Positions 8,813 to 20,430 of a DNA stretch of 50,758 nt are shown here, one piece after another. Below the pieces are notes generated by a model, which was given only the letters and a program-made list of their open reading frames with translations, made no database searches and was not told the DNA's origin. Source of the stretch: Bryobacterales bacterium (GTDB taxonomy: Bacteria > Acidobacteriota > Terriglobia > Bryobacterales > Bryobacteraceae); assembly GCA_027452065.1 (NCBI GenBank), contig DAIDHC010000105.1, forward strand, positions 1 through 50,758. The letters run 5' to 3'. The stretch's first letter is position 1. Every line of letters starts with the position of its first letter. Made by a program: the position numbers and the translations under genes.

Positions 8813-9784
8813 ATGCGCAAAACCAAGTTGGCAAACACGGGAATCGAAGTGCCGCCGGTTATGCTGGGCGGCAATGTTTTTGGATGGACGGTGAACGAAG
8901 CCGATTCGCTGCGGATCCTGGACGCAGCCCTTGACCTCGGCCTGAACTTCATCGACACGGCCGACATTTATTCGCGCTGGGCGCCCGGACACACTGGCGG
9001 CGAGTCGGAGACGATTCTCGGCAAGTGGCTGGCGTCGGACGGAAAGCGGAGCCGCGTCGTTCTGGCCACCAAGGTGGGGATGGACATGGGGGACGGCAAG
9101 ACGGGCCTGAGCGCGGCATACATCGCGAAGGCCGCGGAGGACTCGATGCGGCGCCTCCAGACCGACTACATCGACCTGTATCAATCGCACCAGGACGACG
9201 CAAAGACACCCATCGAGGAGACCCTGGGCGCCTTCGAGCGGCTAATGAAGGCGGGTAAAGTGCGCTCGATCGGCGCGTCGAACTACAGCGGAGCGCGCCT
9301 CCGGGAGGCCATGGAAACCAGCGTGCTCACGGGACTGCCGCGGTATGCGACCCTGCAGCCGCATTACAACCTGATGGAGCGGGCGCAGTATGAGACGGAC
9401 CTGGCGCCTGTGGTTGCGGCCTACGCGCTGGCGGTGATTCCGTATTTCTCGCTGGCGTCGGGCTTTCTTACCGGCAAATACCGGAGCGCGGCCGACGCCC
9501 AGGGCAAGGCACGTGGGGGCGGCGTCAGCAAATACATGAACACGCGCGGCTGGGCCGTGCTGCGGGCGCTCGACGAGGTCGCCGGGGAGTACCACGCCAC
9601 GCCGGCGCGTGTTGCTCTCGCCTGGCTTCGGGCGCAGCCGGGAGTCGCCGCCCCGATCGCCAGCGTCACCAGCGTCGCGCAGTTAACCGACCTTGTCGCA
9701 GCCACCGAGTTGACGCTGGACGAAGCCTCGATCGCGAAGCTGAATGTCGCCAGTTCAACCGCCGCCGAAGCGGCCAAAGGGTGA
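8813..9784 (+). CDS. Aldo/keto reductase
   Basis: This is a 323-residue NADPH-dependent TIM-barrel oxidoreductase. The typical series appears in order: FIDTADIYS with Asp and the catalytic Tyr, VVLATKVGM with Lys, YIDLYQSHQDD with His, and the GASNYSG and cofactor-binding segments later on. GGAG lies 8 nt before the ATG at 8813. It ends 3 nt from the convergently transcribed NIPSNAP gene. It resembles the large YajO/Tas-like subgroup with broad carbonyl-reducing activity; no specific substrate is indicated. Confidence 0.9.
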   Translation: MRKTKLANTGIEVPPVMLGGNVFGWTVNEADSLRILDAALDLGLNFIDTADIYSRWAPGHTGGESETILGKWLASDGKRSRVVLATKVGMDMGDGKTGLSAAYIAKAAEDSMRRLQTDYIDLYQSHQDDAKTPIEETLGAFERLMKAGKVRSIGASNYSGARLREAMETSVLTGLPRYATLQPHYNLMERAQYETDLAPVVAAYALAVIPYFSLASGFLTGKYRSAADAQGKARGGGVSKYMNTRGWAVLRALDEVAGEYHATPARVALAWLRAQPGVAAPIASVTSVAQLTDLVAATELTLDEASIAKLNVASSTAAEAAKG

Positions 9785-9787
9785 ACG

Positions 9788-10561
9788 CTAAATCTGGGAA
9801 TAGTCGGCCGGCGTGAGGATCAGGTTCGTCACGTTGGAGACGATGCTCTCAAACGAGAAGCGCTGCGACCCGGTGAGCTGTTTCCACTCCGGCGCCGCGC
9901 CAAAGGCCTTCCATCGGTCGTCCCGCTCGGCCAGACTGCCGAAGCCGAGCATATAAGTGAGGCAGGGAAGCCGCGCTCCGACCACGACGTCGCCGTAAAA
10001 GATCTGCCAGAAGCCGGCCCGCGCGAACGCGGCGTATTCGCCCGAGTTGAACATTTCCACCTTCCGGCGATGATCCCGGTCGCTGGGGCTTTCGTAGGTG
10101 CGCAGCTCAAACACCCGCGACTTGCCCGCGGAGTCAGGCGGCCGGGTGAGTTGCGGATGGCCTTCGAAGGCGATCATGAGGCTGCTCTCGATGCGCACCA
10201 GCGCCGGCGAATCCGCGGGCGCTTCGAGGAACGGCGCACCCGCTTCCAGGTACTGCTTGTCCTGGCCGAGGCGCGCTTCGGCGGTGACCAGGGTCGCTGC
10301 TTCCGCCGCGGGCATCAGCACGTAGATCGATGGGCTGAGAGGTCCAATCGAGACGTGGAACACGCCCACAGGGCTGATGCCGAGGCGATTCAACGCCGGC
10401 ACCAGGGCCTTGCCGAGAAATTCGTTCGTGAGCTTGCTCTGGCGCCCCGACTGTAGCCGGTATTGGCGCAGCTCGTAATACTGACGCGCCGGGGCGGCGG
10501 AAACCGGCGCGGCGAGGGCGGCCGCACCCAATGACGATGTAAGAAAAGTTCGACGGTTCAT
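9788..10561 (-). CDS. NIPSNAP-domain protein with Tat signal
   Basis: This is a 257-residue protein with two NIPSNAP-type ferredoxin-fold domains, beginning at YYELRQYRLQSG and VFELRTYESPS. The N-terminus MNRRTFLTSSLGAAALAAPV is a twin-arginine signal with cleavage near VSAAPA, so the protein is exported folded. The in-frame start at 10624 would put 21 basic residues before the RR motif, so the ATG at 10561 is preferred. NIPSNAP proteins are dimeric alpha-beta barrel proteins of largely unknown biochemical role; export suggests binding of a folded cofactor or ligand. It may continue into the downstream envelope operon only by proximity. Confidence 0.85.
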   Translation of the reverse strand: MNRRTFLTSSLGAAALAAPVSAAPARQYYELRQYRLQSGRQSKLTNEFLGKALVPALNRLGISPVGVFHVSIGPLSPSIYVLMPAAEAATLVTAEARLGQDKQYLEAGAPFLEAPADSPALVRIESSLMIAFEGHPQLTRPPDSAGKSRVFELRTYESPSDRDHRRKVEMFNSGEYAAFARAGFWQIFYGDVVVGARLPCLTYMLGFGSLAERDDRWKAFGAAPEWKQLTGSQRFSFESIVSNVTNLILTPADYSQI

Positions 10562-10625
10562 ACGATGAGGTTGTTCTTCCAGCATAAGCCTCCGGCGCGC
10601 CGGCGGCCTCCGGCCGGTCGACACG

Positions 10626-11264
10626 CTACTGGTTCGGCAGTTTCTCGCCCGGCTTCAGCAGCGTCGGCGCCTTGCGCTTTTTGCTCTCGTCGGCCGCCTG
10701 GGTCTTTGCGTTCTCGGCTCGCTCGGTCTCCGATAGGTTAGCGTCCCGCTCCTGCTTGTCCTTGCGCTCCTGTGCGGCCACTTCGGCGCCGCGTTTGCCC
10801 ACGTCCTCGCTCGACAGGTCAATGCTGTCCTGCGTCGTCTCGATGGCCTGCGTAAGGGCGAACTGGTATCGCGGCAGGTCGCTCAGCGGCATCCCCTGAA
10901 TCTTTTCGAGCGACTCGAGCAGCTTCTTCTCGGAGGCGGCCACTGCCGCGACTCCCTCGTTGATCGGCAGCCCGCGCTTGAGCGCGTCGTCGGCAACCGT
11001 ATCGATGGCCTCAATAATATTGCCGTAATCCTCCAGCGTGTCGTGGATCAGCCCGGAGCGGCCTGGCTTATCCTTCGCGGCGAGTTTCTCAATCAGCGCG
11101 ACGCGCTCGTGGGCGAACTTGAGATACAGCTTCATGCGCGCGTTCGGCTCCTGGGTTTCGCGGAGCTGGTCGATCTCGTCGGCGGAAAGAAAATCGCGGT
11201 CCTGCGCGACCGACGGTAGTTGTGCGCAGACCGAAAACAGAATCAGGAGCAGGGTCTTGGTCAT
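10626..11264 (-). CDS. Exported helical protein of unknown function
   Basis: This 212-residue protein has a clear signal peptide (MTKTLLLILFSVCAQLPSVAQ) and a mature part rich in Glu, Lys, Ala and Asp, predicted mostly helical. The last 60 residues are strongly charged with many Lys/Glu and end in a Pro-containing tail. I recognise no catalytic motif. It is the last gene of a tight operon, 3 nt after the 144-residue gene and following a TPR protein gene, which suggests a shared envelope-associated role. Family unknown. Confidence 0.8.
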   Translation of the reverse strand: MTKTLLLILFSVCAQLPSVAQDRDFLSADEIDQLRETQEPNARMKLYLKFAHERVALIEKLAAKDKPGRSGLIHDTLEDYGNIIEAIDTVADDALKRGLPINEGVAAVAASEKKLLESLEKIQGMPLSDLPRYQFALTQAIETTQDSIDLSSEDVGKRGAEVAAQERKDKQERDANLSETERAENAKTQAADESKKRKAPTLLKPGEKLPNQ

Positions 11265-11267
11265 GAT

Positions 11268-11702
11268 TCACCTGGCCTCCATTTCATCCTGAAGAATATG
11301 GTCGTGGACTTCCTGCATGTGCCGCTCGGTGGCGGCGGCGTCCTCGCGCTGGTCCAGCGGAATATCGATGGTGAAGCCATCGAGCATGCGGATCAGCGAG
11401 CGGAGCTTGAGTTCCGCCTTCTTGTAATGGTTGTTCCGGCGCGGGGATTTTCCGGACTTGCGCAGAGAGTCATAGCAGAGATCAGCCGATTCACGGACCT
11501 CGTTGAGAGCCGCCGTGACCTTCGCGATATCGCCGGCGTGCGCGGCGTTGCGCGTTTCGTTGAGAGCCATTTCGGCGTTATTGAGAGCGAGTTCGGCGCG
11601 CCGGTTCGGGTCCCGCTCCGAGCGCACGGCATCGAGGTCCGCCGCCGTGAGCACCGTCGCGCAGAGCAGGGAAGCGAGCATGGGAATCAATCGTCGCATC
11701 AT
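11268..11702 (-). CDS. Small exported protein of unknown function
   Basis: This 144-residue protein has a signal peptide (MMRRLIPMLASLLCATVLTAA) followed by a largely helical acidic and basic domain. It starts with tandem ATGATG, and the first ATG overlaps the TGA stop of the upstream TPR gene (ATGA), so translation is probably coupled. It has the same general make-up as the next gene: signal peptide plus helical charged domain. No known domain is recognisable. Confidence 0.78.
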   Translation of the reverse strand: MMRRLIPMLASLLCATVLTAADLDAVRSERDPNRRAELALNNAEMALNETRNAAHAGDIAKVTAALNEVRESADLCYDSLRKSGKSPRRNNHYKKAELKLRSLIRMLDGFTIDIPLDQREDAAATERHMQEVHDHILQDEMEAR

Positions 11703-12913
11703 CGCCTGTTGAGCTGGTCCTGAAGGATTCGGGCGCGCTGCCGCGCTTTGAATTCTTCGTCGGGGTACTGATTGTGGCTGATCGAAAGGAACTGCTGATA
11801 AGCTGCCAGCGCCGGCTTGATATCGTGCATCTTGTCCAGCACAATGGCGCGGAGATAGACGTGCCCGGGCTTCTCGGCATTCAGCGCCCGGACACGGTCC
11901 AGCGCCTCGAGCGCCCCCCCGTCGTCGTCCACCAGAACCAGCATGTCGGCAAGCTCGCCCCAGGCCTGCGGAGAATCGGCGCGGAGTTGAGTGGCCTTGT
12001 GGAATTCAGCCGCCGCGGCAGGAAACTTGCGCTGGTCGCGAAGAATCTTGCCGCTGAGCATCACCAGCTCGAAATTGTTCGGATCGGTCTGCAGAAGCTG
12101 CTGGATGATGGGAAACGCCCGGTCAGGCTGATGATTGGCGATATAGGCGTCGGCCAGCGCGGCACGATTGGCCGTCGTCGCCGACGCCGCAACGGCGGCC
12201 TCGAACTGGGCCACCGCCGCCGCCGTGTTGCCGGCCGCAAGAAGCATCTCCCCGCGGTGCTCCTGTGCCGCCGGGTCAGAGGGAAACTGCCCATACAAGT
12301 CCGCGGCCTCCTGATAGCGCCGGGCGGATTCGTAAAGGCTGGCGAGCTCGAGCAGAGCGTCGTGAAATTTTGGATCGAGCGTGGCGGCCTTCTGGAAATG
12401 AGGCGCCGCCTCGTCGAGCTTATTCTCGCGGGCCAGCGCCCGCCCCAGCCCCAGTTCAGCCGCCGCCGAATTGGGAGTGGCGGCGAGGGCGGCGGTGAAA
12501 GCGGCCGCCGACTCGGGGAAATGTCCGAGGTTGAGCTGCGCGTCGCCCAGGTAATAGTTGGGCCGGAATTCGGTGGGTTTCTGCGCGGCAGCCGCCGCCA
12601 GTTGCTCCCGCGCCGCTTCGGGCTGCTTCATGCGCATCAGCAGAATTCCGAGATTGAGCTGCGCCTGATAAAGGCCCGGCTTTAGTTCCAGAGTCTTCCG
12701 GTACTCGGCGGCGGCCTCGGCGTCTTTGCCGGTCAAACTCAGCGCCAGCGCCAGATTGAAATGGGTCGTGAACTCGCCCGGTTCAGCAGCCACGGCGTTG
12801 GTGAAAGCCTCCACCGCCTCCGGGTATCGTTTCTCGTCGAGCGCCTTCAGCCCTTGGGTATAAAAATTGCTTTGCCAGGCGAGCAGGAGACCGAGAGCCG
12901 CGGCGAGCCACAT
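11699..12913 (-). CDS. TPR-repeat protein, membrane-anchored or exported
   Basis: This 404-residue protein starts with an uncleaved anchor or signal (MWLAAALGLLLAWQ) and is then almost entirely tetratricopeptide repeats, about ten 34-residue units; for instance EAFTNAVAAEPGEFTTHFNLALA and later YRKTLELKPG patterns. TPR solenoids bind other proteins and often organise envelope complexes. It is first in a three-gene operon with two small exported proteins, which are candidate partners. A TAAAAT element lies only 6 nt before the ATG, so the mRNA could be nearly leaderless, but this is uncertain. Confidence 0.88.
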   Translation of the reverse strand: MWLAAALGLLLAWQSNFYTQGLKALDEKRYPEAVEAFTNAVAAEPGEFTTHFNLALALSLTGKDAEAAAEYRKTLELKPGLYQAQLNLGILLMRMKQPEAAREQLAAAAAQKPTEFRPNYYLGDAQLNLGHFPESAAAFTAALAATPNSAAAELGLGRALARENKLDEAAPHFQKAATLDPKFHDALLELASLYESARRYQEAADLYGQFPSDPAAQEHRGEMLLAAGNTAAAVAQFEAAVAASATTANRAALADAYIANHQPDRAFPIIQQLLQTDPNNFELVMLSGKILRDQRKFPAAAAEFHKATQLRADSPQAWGELADMLVLVDDDGGALEALDRVRALNAEKPGHVYLRAIVLDKMHDIKPALAAYQQFLSISHNQYPDEEFKARQRARILQDQLNRR

Positions 12914-12932
12914 ACCTCTATTTTACGAGGCT

Positions 12933-13628
12933 TTAAGAGATCGCTTTGGCGAGGAGGAACGCCGCCCCCGCGGCCAGGCCCCCGATGAGCGTCGTACGGA
13001 GCGCGCTCGAGGCCGGCGGCACGCCGCTGTAACGCCCCCGGACGTAGCCGAAAAGAGCGAGCGCGGCGAGCGTGACGGCGATGGAGGCGAGCAGCGCTTC
13101 GTTGACCCGCGGCATCAGCATGTAGGGAAACAGAGGGATCAGCCCGCCGGCGATATAGGAAGCGGCGATTGTCGACGCGCTCCGGACAGCGCGGCGTGGG
13201 TCCGGTTCCTCCAGCCCCAATTCGAAGCGCATCATGAAATCGATCCACGATTCGGGCCGCTGCCGCAGAGAGTCGACAATCGGAAGACTCTCCTCGCGGG
13301 TCAGGCCGTACGATGTGAAGACTTCCACCACCTCGTGCGCCTCCTGCTCGGGAATTTCGGCCACCTCGCGCTCCTCGCGCCGCCGTTCGGAAGCGTAGTG
13401 CTCGGCGTCATTGCGCGCCGCAAGATAACCGCCCAGGCCCATCGCGATCGAGCCGGCGGCGACTTCAGCGAGCCCGGCGACCACCACCAGGTGAGTCGCC
13501 GACACCGCGCCCGACAGGCCGGCTGCCAGCGCAAACGGCACCGTCAACCCGTCCGCCATGCCGATCACTACGTCGCGGACGAATTCGTTGGCGGTGAAGT
13601 GACTTTCGGCGTGCACGTGGTGAGACAT
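12933..13628 (-). CDS. VIT1/CCC1-family metal transporter
   Basis: This 231-residue inner-membrane protein is of the vacuolar iron transporter/CCC1 family, which moves Fe2+ or Mn2+ out of the cytoplasm. After a His-rich start (MSHHVHAESH), FVRDVVIGMADGLTVPFALAAG forms the conserved first transmembrane helix with Asp and Met. Four further hydrophobic helices surround a central charged loop (residues about 75-140, rich in Glu) that is the metal-binding domain in this family. The longer frame to 13835 lies inside uvrA and is rejected; the ATG at 13628 starts the family domain. Confidence 0.9.
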   Translation of the reverse strand: MSHHVHAESHFTANEFVRDVVIGMADGLTVPFALAAGLSGAVSATHLVVVAGLAEVAAGSIAMGLGGYLAARNDAEHYASERRREEREVAEIPEQEAHEVVEVFTSYGLTREESLPIVDSLRQRPESWIDFMMRFELGLEEPDPRRAVRSASTIAASYIAGGLIPLFPYMLMPRVNEALLASIAVTLAALALFGYVRGRYSGVPPASSALRTTLIGGLAAGAAFLLAKAIS

Positions 13629-13674
13629 TGGTTTTAGGTATACCAGACGCGCGCGCCGCCCCGGCGCGCCGTGC

Positions 13675-16512
13675 TCAGGCCCGCGCGCCGGCGGCGTGCA
13701 GCTTGAGGTAGTGTCCGGTGTGCGAGCCCGCCGCGGCCGCGATCTGTTCGGGAGTTCCCTCGGCAACGATCCGGCCCCCGGCCGCCCCGCCCTCCGGCCC
13801 CAGATCGATGATCCAGTCCGCGCTCCGGATGACATCCAGATTGTGCTCGATAATCAGAATGCTTCCGCCGTTCTCGATCAGCCTCTGAAACGAGTCCAGC
13901 AGCTTGGCGATGTCGTCGAAATGCAGCCCCGTGGTCGGCTCATCGAACAGGAACAGCGCTCCCTCGCACGTGGAATGGCACAGGTGCGCCGCCAGTTTCA
14001 CGCGCTGCGCCTCGCCCCCGCTCAGCGTGGTGGCCGATTGCCCGAGCCGCAGATACGACAGCCCGACATCGTCCAGCACCTTCAGCCGCGCCGCCAGACG
14101 CGGAACAGCCGCGAAGAACGACAGCGCCTCTTTGACCGTGAGTTGCAGAACCTCGTGAATGTTCAGTCCGTGATAGCGGATGTCGAGGATCGAGCTCTTG
14201 TAGCGCGTCCCGTTGCATTCCTCGCAAACCAGCTCAACATCGGCCAGGAACTGCATCTCTACGGTGACCGTGCCCTCGCCCTGGCAAACTTCGCAGCGGC
14301 CGCCCGGAATGTTGAACGAAAAATGCCCGCCCGCGTAGCCGCGGCGTTCGGCCTCGGGCGTCGAGGCGAACAGCTCGCGAATCAGGTCGAACGCTTTGAT
14401 GTAGGTGACAGGATTCGAGCGCGGCGTCCGGCCAATCGGCGACTGGTCGACGAGAATCACGTCTTTCAGCAGGCTCGCTCCCTCCACCCGCCGCCAGTGC
14501 ACCCGCTCCGGAGGCTGCAATTCCGTCTCCGTCTGCGGTCCCGTCTCGCGCTGAAGCTGCCGGTGAAGCGCCTTATAGATCACTTCGTGCACGAGGCTGG
14601 ACTTGCCCGAGCCCGAGACCCCTGTCACCGCTACCATCATCCCCAGCGGGACCGTTACGTCGATGTTGTTCAGGTTGTTGGCAGAGGCCCCCAGAAAGCG
14701 CAGCGTGCGGCGCGCGTTCACAGGCCGCCGCGGCTGGATCCGGCACGCCGAGGCCTCTCCGCGCAGATATCGCGCCGTCAACGAGCCCGCGCCGTCCTCG
14801 ATCGCCCGCTGATAGCTTCCTTCGAAAATCACCCGTCCGCCCAGCTCACCGGCACCCGGCCCGAGGTCGATTAGGTGATCGGCGGCGCGCATCACGTCCG
14901 CGTCGTGTTCCACCACCAGGATCGTGTTTCCCAGGTCTCGCAGGTTGTGCAGGATCCCGATCAGCCGGCCCGTGTCGCGGCTGTGTAGGCCGATCGACGG
15001 CTCGTCCAGGACGTAGCAGGCGCCCACCAGGCGAGAGCCCAGACAGGTGGCAAGCTGAATCCGCTGAGCCTCGCCTCCCGAAAGCGTCGCCGACAGACGG
15101 TCCAGCGTCAGGTATTCCAGGCCCACGTCGTCCAGGAACGCCAGGCGCTGCCGGATCTCCACCAGCACCTTCGAGCCGATGGCCGTCTCCGATTCGCTGA
15201 GCTCGAGTTTCTCGAAGAACTCCCGCGCCTCGCCCACGTTCATCCGGACGGCCGCGGCAATCGTCCGGTCACCCACGCGGATGTTCAGCGCTTCCTTTCG
15301 GAGCCGGGCGCCCCGGCACTCCGGACACACCGCGTATCCGCGATACCGGCTCAGAAACACCCGCACGTGGACCTTGTATTTCTTGGTCTCCACCTCGGCA
15401 AAGAAGCGCTGGATCTGCTCCTCGACGAAGCCTTTCTCCGCGGCGTTGAGTTCGGAATAGGGCGTGTCCTGGCGAAGCTTGACGCGCGCCGCGGCCTTCT
15501 GGAAGCGCCCGGTGAAAAACGACCGGTAGCGCGGCTTGGTCCACGGCTCGACGGCGCCCGAAGCCAGCGATTTCGATTTGTCCGGGATCACCAGGTCCAG
15601 GTCGTAGTCGATAGTGTTCCCGAATCCCTGGCACCGCGGGCAGGCGCCCATCGGGTTGTTGAAGCTGAACAGGCTGGGCTCCGGTATCGCGAACTCGATG
15701 TCGCAGCGCTTGCAGGCGAAGCGCTCCGAAAACCGGAGACGCTCGCCGCCGGCGGCCGGCTCGAAGATCACCTCTCCGGCCTCGCGATAGCAGATTTCCA
15801 CCGTGTCGACGATCCGCTCATGCAGCCCCGGCGCGATGGCGATTCGGTCGGCGCGAACAAACACCGGCCGGTCGAAATGAATATCGAGCAGCGATTCGGG
15901 CGTCGAGAACTCGAAGTCGCTCCCGTCCTGGTAGAGACGGTTGAAGCCCTTCTTCCGCAGCTCGAACAGACGGTCTCGCAGAGCGTCGTTCGATGCCGCC
16001 GGCGCGATCGGAAACAGCACATACCATCTCGAGCCCTCCGGCTGGGCGAGCATCGTTCGGGCAACCTCATCCACCGTGTCCCGTTGCACGAAGTTCCCGC
16101 AGTTCGGACAATACGTGCGCCCGACCCGCGCGTACAGCAGCCGCAGATAGTCGTAGATCTCGGTCGAGGTCGCCACCGTGGAGCGCGGGTTGCGCGTGGT
16201 GTTCTTCTGCCGGATCGCCACCGGAGGCGCCAGGCCGGTGATCTCGTCCACCGCCGGTTTCTCCATCCGGTCCAGAAACTGCCGGGCATAGGCCGAAAGC
16301 GACTCTACATACCGCCTCTGGCCTTCGGCGTAAATGGTGTCGAACACCAGCGAAGATTTTCCCGAGCCAGACACCCCCGTCACCACTGTAAGCCGCTCGT
16401 GCGGGAGGTCGAGCGAAATGCTTTTCAGGTTGTGAACACGCGCTCCGCGAACCTGGATGAAGCTGGCGGAGACGACCGGACTGGTAAGGGTCGCCAAAGA
16501 AGTTTTTTTCAA
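13675..16512 (-). CDS. uvrA: Excinuclease ABC subunit A
   Basis: This 945-residue DNA damage sensor of nucleotide-excision repair has the usual full length. Two ABC ATPase halves are visible, each with a Walker A (GVSGSGKSS near residue 46 and again in the second half) and an LSGGEAQR signature. The first zinc finger is CX2C-X20-CX2C (CKRC to CPRC) and the second CX2C-X19-CX2C (CEVC to CEEC), matching the E. coli spacing. The start is a TTG at 16512 with AGGA 7 nt upstream. It is a lone gene; uvrB and uvrC are not in the window. Confidence 0.98.
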   Translation of the reverse strand: MKKTSLATLTSPVVSASFIQVRGARVHNLKSISLDLPHERLTVVTGVSGSGKSSLVFDTIYAEGQRRYVESLSAYARQFLDRMEKPAVDEITGLAPPVAIRQKNTTRNPRSTVATSTEIYDYLRLLYARVGRTYCPNCGNFVQRDTVDEVARTMLAQPEGSRWYVLFPIAPAASNDALRDRLFELRKKGFNRLYQDGSDFEFSTPESLLDIHFDRPVFVRADRIAIAPGLHERIVDTVEICYREAGEVIFEPAAGGERLRFSERFACKRCDIEFAIPEPSLFSFNNPMGACPRCQGFGNTIDYDLDLVIPDKSKSLASGAVEPWTKPRYRSFFTGRFQKAAARVKLRQDTPYSELNAAEKGFVEEQIQRFFAEVETKKYKVHVRVFLSRYRGYAVCPECRGARLRKEALNIRVGDRTIAAAVRMNVGEAREFFEKLELSESETAIGSKVLVEIRQRLAFLDDVGLEYLTLDRLSATLSGGEAQRIQLATCLGSRLVGACYVLDEPSIGLHSRDTGRLIGILHNLRDLGNTILVVEHDADVMRAADHLIDLGPGAGELGGRVIFEGSYQRAIEDGAGSLTARYLRGEASACRIQPRRPVNARRTLRFLGASANNLNNIDVTVPLGMMVAVTGVSGSGKSSLVHEVIYKALHRQLQRETGPQTETELQPPERVHWRRVEGASLLKDVILVDQSPIGRTPRSNPVTYIKAFDLIRELFASTPEAERRGYAGGHFSFNIPGGRCEVCQGEGTVTVEMQFLADVELVCEECNGTRYKSSILDIRYHGLNIHEVLQLTVKEALSFFAAVPRLAARLKVLDDVGLSYLRLGQSATTLSGGEAQRVKLAAHLCHSTCEGALFLFDEPTTGLHFDDIAKLLDSFQRLIENGGSILIIEHNLDVIRSADWIIDLGPEGGAAGGRIVAEGTPEQIAAAAGSHTGHYLKLHAAGARA

Positions 16513-16573
16513 CTCGGGTTCCTATTGAGATGACCGGGAAGCCCCGGGCGCCGCCCAAATCTTGCGCTGCGCC

Positions 16574-17347
16574 TCAGTTGGGCTGAAACCACACCGGCAG
16601 TGTTCGCCGCTGCGGGCCGGCCTGCGGACCGGGTCCGTTGTTTACCGAGGCCTGCGGCGGCGCGTTTCGGAAGTCGAGTTCGACGGGCTGAAATTCGAGC
16701 GGGCGGTCTAGCACCAGTTCCACAGTCGATCCGCGTTCGAGTATCGCGTCGGGTCCGCGCGTCAACAGAACGGCTGCTATCCCGGCGGCTGCTCCCGCGG
16801 CCGCGCCCGCGCCCATCCCCGCCAGCGGATGTCCCGTGCCCCAACCGGCCAGCGAGCCCAGCGACGCTCCGGCCGCCCCCGCTTCCGCCACCGTCGCCGC
16901 GTCGCCGCCCTTGTTGCTCGGGCTTACCACTTTGCCTTCCTTCTTATTCAAATCGTCCCGCGACATGCCGTCGATGTTGTTCAGGCTGCCCCGGAAATCC
17001 CGCGACACTCCGTTGGGGAGCGTCAGTGAATCGAAGCGGATGTACAGCTCGCCCCGGCCTTTCATCCGCCCCGGCCGCGTGGCTCGCGTCACCGTCCCCT
17101 CCACATAACTCCCCGCCGGTATCACGATGCGCCCGCGGTCGAGCACCGGAAAGGCGGTCTGCAGATACACGTGATCGCCCGGCGTGGCGTTCTTGGTGCT
17201 GATGGTGTTGATCAGGCTGAGTGGCACCTGAGTTCCGGCCTTGATGATATAGGGCGCGTCGGCGGCGCCCTGAGCCGGGGGCGCCTGTTCGGCGCCGAGA
17301 CACGCGGAGACAGCGACGATAGCGGCCAGGGTGCGGCAAAGAAACAT
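16574..17347 (-). CDS. Exported protein with TrbI/VirB10-like fold
   Basis: This 257-residue protein has a signal peptide ([21 protein letters not shown]). The mature part shows [23 protein letters not shown], then [21 protein letters not shown] and [12 protein letters not shown], a beta-domain pattern shared with VirB10/TrbI C-terminal domains. A Gly/Ala-rich segment (about residues 155-200) may act as a membrane-inserting hairpin. No conjugation genes are nearby, so it is probably a stand-alone envelope protein of this lineage rather than a secretion component. GGGAG precedes the ATG. Confidence 0.75.
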   Translation of the reverse strand: MFLCRTLAAIVAVSACLGAEQAPPAQGAADAPYIIKAGTQVPLSLINTISTKNATPGDHVYLQTAFPVLDRGRIVIPAGSYVEGTVTRATRPGRMKGRGELYIRFDSLTLPNGVSRDFRGSLNNIDGMSRDDLNKKEGKVVSPSNKGGDAATVAEAGAAGASLGSLAGWGTGHPLAGMGAGAAAGAAAGIAAVLLTRGPDAILERGSTVELVLDRPLEFQPVELDFRNAPPQASVNNGPGPQAGPQRRTLPVWFQPN

Positions 17348-17545
17348 GGCGAAACTCCCTCTATAAATTGTAGTCTAGCCCGTAGCGCAATCCAGAGCCC
17401 CGATCGCGGTTCGGCGCCGCTGGCCAACCTGCCCTTGCGCTGCCGGCCGGCCTCACCCATTCCCGTTCCGGGCGCTCCCCGGCGCCGGGCATATACTGAA
17501 AATCTGAAGCGCGCTCCCCCGCCGGGAGTCCGCTTGTCGATACCC

Positions 17546-19225
<1,680 letters not shown>

Positions 19226-19241
19226 CCCGATCGGGCCGCGC

Positions 19242-20294
19242 TTAGCGGCCCGCCGACTGGTGCCCAGACTTCGAGGCCGGCGCCGCCCATGCCAGTCCGT
19301 CGACGCCCCGCCCGGCATCGATCAGCTTCTCGAGCTTCCAACTCGATGTGTTGATCGCCGCCACCTTGTGGCTCGCGTCGCAGGAAACGTACGCCCTTCG
19401 CCCGTCCGGCGCGATCAGCACTTCCTGCGGCGCCTTCGGCACGTCGATCGTGTGCACCACCTTCATCGCATGCAGATCGACCACCGCCACCTGGTTCACC
19501 TTCGGCACCGCAACGACAAGCCATTTCCCGTCCTTCGTCGGCGCCGTCCCGTAGCCGGTGCCCGGCAGCGGCACCCACGTCTTCACCTTGTTCGTTGCCG
19601 TGTCGATCACCGCAAGCTGCGGCGCCGTCTGATCCGATGTGAATACCATCTTGTCGTCGTTGGACACCGCGATCCGCTGCGTCTCGTGCGAAATCGGAAT
19701 GATGGTGATCGTCTTGCGCGCTTCCATGTCCAGAACCGACACCGTTCCCGGCCCCACGTTGGCCGTGTAGCCGCGCTTGCCGTCGTGCGAAAGTGCCAGC
19801 ATGTGCGATTCCGGCTGCCCCGTCGGGATCGTCCCCACGATCTTCAGCGTCTTCGGATCGATCACACTGACCGTCTGATTAATCTCCGTCGTCACGTAAA
19901 GCATCCCGTCGCGCGGCCCGAACAGCGGGCAGTGCGGCCGCACACCTTTCCCGAAATCGAGGTTGCCGGCAATTTTATGCGTCGTCAGATCGATCACCAC
20001 CATGTTCTGGCCGTCGGTCCCGGGCTTTCCGACTCCCGAGTTGCCGTAGATCGGCACATACGCCAGCTTTCCGTCCGGCGAGGCAATCAATTCGTGCCCG
20101 GTGATCCCCTCCTCGTCAATCGCGGCCACCTGTTTTCCGGCAACCGGATCGATGACGCCGAGCGTGTGCTCCCCTTTATTGGCGACGATCAGAACTCCCT
20201 TATCCGTCGCGGCGGCGGACGATAGTGTGGACGACAACAGCAAGGCAACCCCCAGTGCCAGCATCAGCGGCAAACCACTTCGAGCGATCAGCAT
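19242..20294 (-). CDS. Secreted YncE-like beta-propeller protein
   Basis: This 350-residue protein has a signal peptide (MLIARSGLPLMLALGVALLL) and a seven-bladed beta-propeller made of about 40-residue repeats of the YVTN/YncE type, such as LAYVPIYGNSG, MLYVTTEINQTVSVID and RAYVSCDASHKVAAIN. Such proteins sit in the periplasm and bind ligands or partner proteins; no catalytic residues are known. The ATG at 20294 is preceded by GGGAGA. It is the last gene of the receptor/cytochrome/TPP-enzyme cluster, 136 nt after the small unknown protein, so co-transcription is possible but not certain. Confidence 0.88.
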   Translation of the reverse strand: MLIARSGLPLMLALGVALLLSSTLSSAAATDKGVLIVANKGEHTLGVIDPVAGKQVAAIDEEGITGHELIASPDGKLAYVPIYGNSGVGKPGTDGQNMVVIDLTTHKIAGNLDFGKGVRPHCPLFGPRDGMLYVTTEINQTVSVIDPKTLKIVGTIPTGQPESHMLALSHDGKRGYTANVGPGTVSVLDMEARKTITIIPISHETQRIAVSNDDKMVFTSDQTAPQLAVIDTATNKVKTWVPLPGTGYGTAPTKDGKWLVVAVPKVNQVAVVDLHAMKVVHTIDVPKAPQEVLIAPDGRRAYVSCDASHKVAAINTSSWKLEKLIDAGRGVDGLAWAAPASKSGHQSAGR

Positions 20295-20430
20295 AAACTC
20301 TCCCAATCGGCGCGGGCCTTGGTTCGGCTGCCGGTGCCGGCCCCAGCGGGCCGCCGGCGGAGCGCCCGCCCTGCGCCTGTTGAGCACTCCGGCACTCACG
20401 CTATCACAGTCCGCCGAGCGGCGACAAGTT

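Noticed and set aside
12920-12925. TAAAAT as a -10 box for a leaderless TPR-gene mRNA
   Set aside because: A single weak hexamer with no matching -35 at correct spacing; not enough to call a promoter.
17171-17545. N-terminal extension of the dihydroxy-acid dehydratase
   Set aside because: Family members begin at about [10 protein letters not shown]; the upstream frame overlaps the promoter of the opposite gene and has no family similarity.
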